Shown here: one piece after another, positions 6,378-6,796 of the stretch
Position numbering within the stretch: position 1 is the stretch's first letter
How the letters are laid out: every line of letters starts with the position of its first letter
Assembly (NCBI GenBank): GCA_002389265.1
Contig: DGOD01000068.1
Coordinates: forward strand, 1-6,796
Length of the DNA stretch: 6,796 bases
Source: Gammaproteobacteria bacterium UBA4475
GTDB taxonomy: Bacteria; Pseudomonadota; Gammaproteobacteria; Pseudomonadales; Azotimanducaceae
Direction of reading: 5' to 3'
Program-made: the position numbers and the translations under genes
Notes under the pieces: generated by a model
What the model saw: only the letters and a program-made list of their open reading frames with translations
Database searches by the model: none
What the model was told of the DNA's origin: nothing

Positions 6378-6796
6378 ATGCAGATAGATCATTTAATGTG
6401 GGCCTGCCCAGACCTTGAGCAGGGCTGTACCAAGCTCGCGGCACTGACTGGCGTCGCTCCGGAGGCCGCGGGCAGTCACCCTGGCATGGGGACTCGCAAC
6501 GCGCTGTTGTCCCTTGGCCCCAGGTGTTATCTGGAAGTCATCGCCCCGGATCCAGAGCAGCCGTTAGCGGATAACTTCGGCGCCAGACTGGCGGCACTGG
6601 CTACAGACGGCTTACTGAGCTGGGCAGCGGGTGCGCAACATCTCGATGAGTTAAGGACCGAGCTGCACCAACAAGCCATTCAAACCAGCCGAGTGCAGGC
6701 CACCAGTCGCAGGAATCCGGCGGGCGAACTGCTCCAATGGCAGCTCTTGTTTATCGCTGGCGTTGAATTGGCGCCGTTTTTTATTGACTGGCTAGT
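6378..6796 (+). CDS. VOC/glyoxalase-like domain protein, N-terminal part (runs off right edge)
   Basis: Open frame from ATG 6378 to the window end: 139 codons with no stop. The N-terminus MQIDHLMWACPDLEQG is the first beta-alpha unit of a vicinal-oxygen-chelate fold, with His5 as a possible metal ligand. HPGMGTRNALLSLG (34-47) followed by YLEVIAPDPEQP (51-62) is the hallmark of the glyoxalase-like (Glyoxalase_3, PF13468 type) group, with Glu53 a possible second ligand. FFIDW near the visible end is also typical. Members are mostly of unknown function; VOC proteins include dioxygenases, epimerases and isomerases. GGGGA (6362-6366) is a rather distant RBS (11 nt). It is 34 nt downstream of the synthetase, so probably the fifth gene of the operon. 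Function is unassigned. Confidence 0.85.
   Translation, partial: MQIDHLMWACPDLEQGCTKLAALTGVAPEAAGSHPGMGTRNALLSLGPRCYLEVIAPDPEQPLADNFGARLAALATDGLLSWAAGAQHLDELRTELHQQAIQTSRVQATSRRNPAGELLQWQLLFIAGVELAPFFIDWL

Overview
The window looks like chromosome from a Gram-negative bacterium, most likely a marine or soil gammaproteobacterium. This rests on mid-range GC, dense genes with good Shine-Dalgarno sites, and protein families common in proteobacterial CoA-ester catabolism. No rRNA, tRNA, IS element, CRISPR array or phage gene is visible, and the genus cannot be fixed from the sequence.

Layout: two acyl-CoA dehydrogenase (ACAD) genes lie on the minus strand. A complete small-type subunit (about 1596 to 400) is followed by a second ACAD (from 407, running off the left edge) whose start overlaps the first gene's stop. 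A 220-bp divergent intergenic region follows, with a TATAAT box facing right and a 14-bp inverted repeat. Five genes then run rightwards on the plus strand: a thiolase (1817-3046), a crotonase/enoyl-CoA hydratase (3127-3867), a multi-pass membrane protein of the MddA/NnrU/ICMT-like methyltransferase group (3986-4708), an AMP-forming acyl-CoA synthetase (4793-6343) and the start of a VOC/glyoxalase-like protein (from 6378, cut by the right edge). The plus-strand gaps are 34 to 118 bp with no convincing terminator, so one operon is plausible.

Together the genes make an almost complete accessory beta-oxidation module: activation (synthetase), alpha,beta-dehydrogenation (ACAD pair), hydration (crotonase) and thiolysis (thiolase). 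The 3-hydroxyacyl-CoA dehydrogenase is not in the window. Paired unlike ACAD genes are typical of heteromeric ACADs acting on bulky substrates such as steroid side chains, so a steroid, terpenoid or other bulky or branched acid is a reasonable guess, but nothing here proves the substrate. The membrane methyltransferase-like gene is the unexpected member. I see no clearly new system. The most useful leads are the odd linker insertion in the ACAD, the membrane protein inside a beta-oxidation operon, and the divergent control region.
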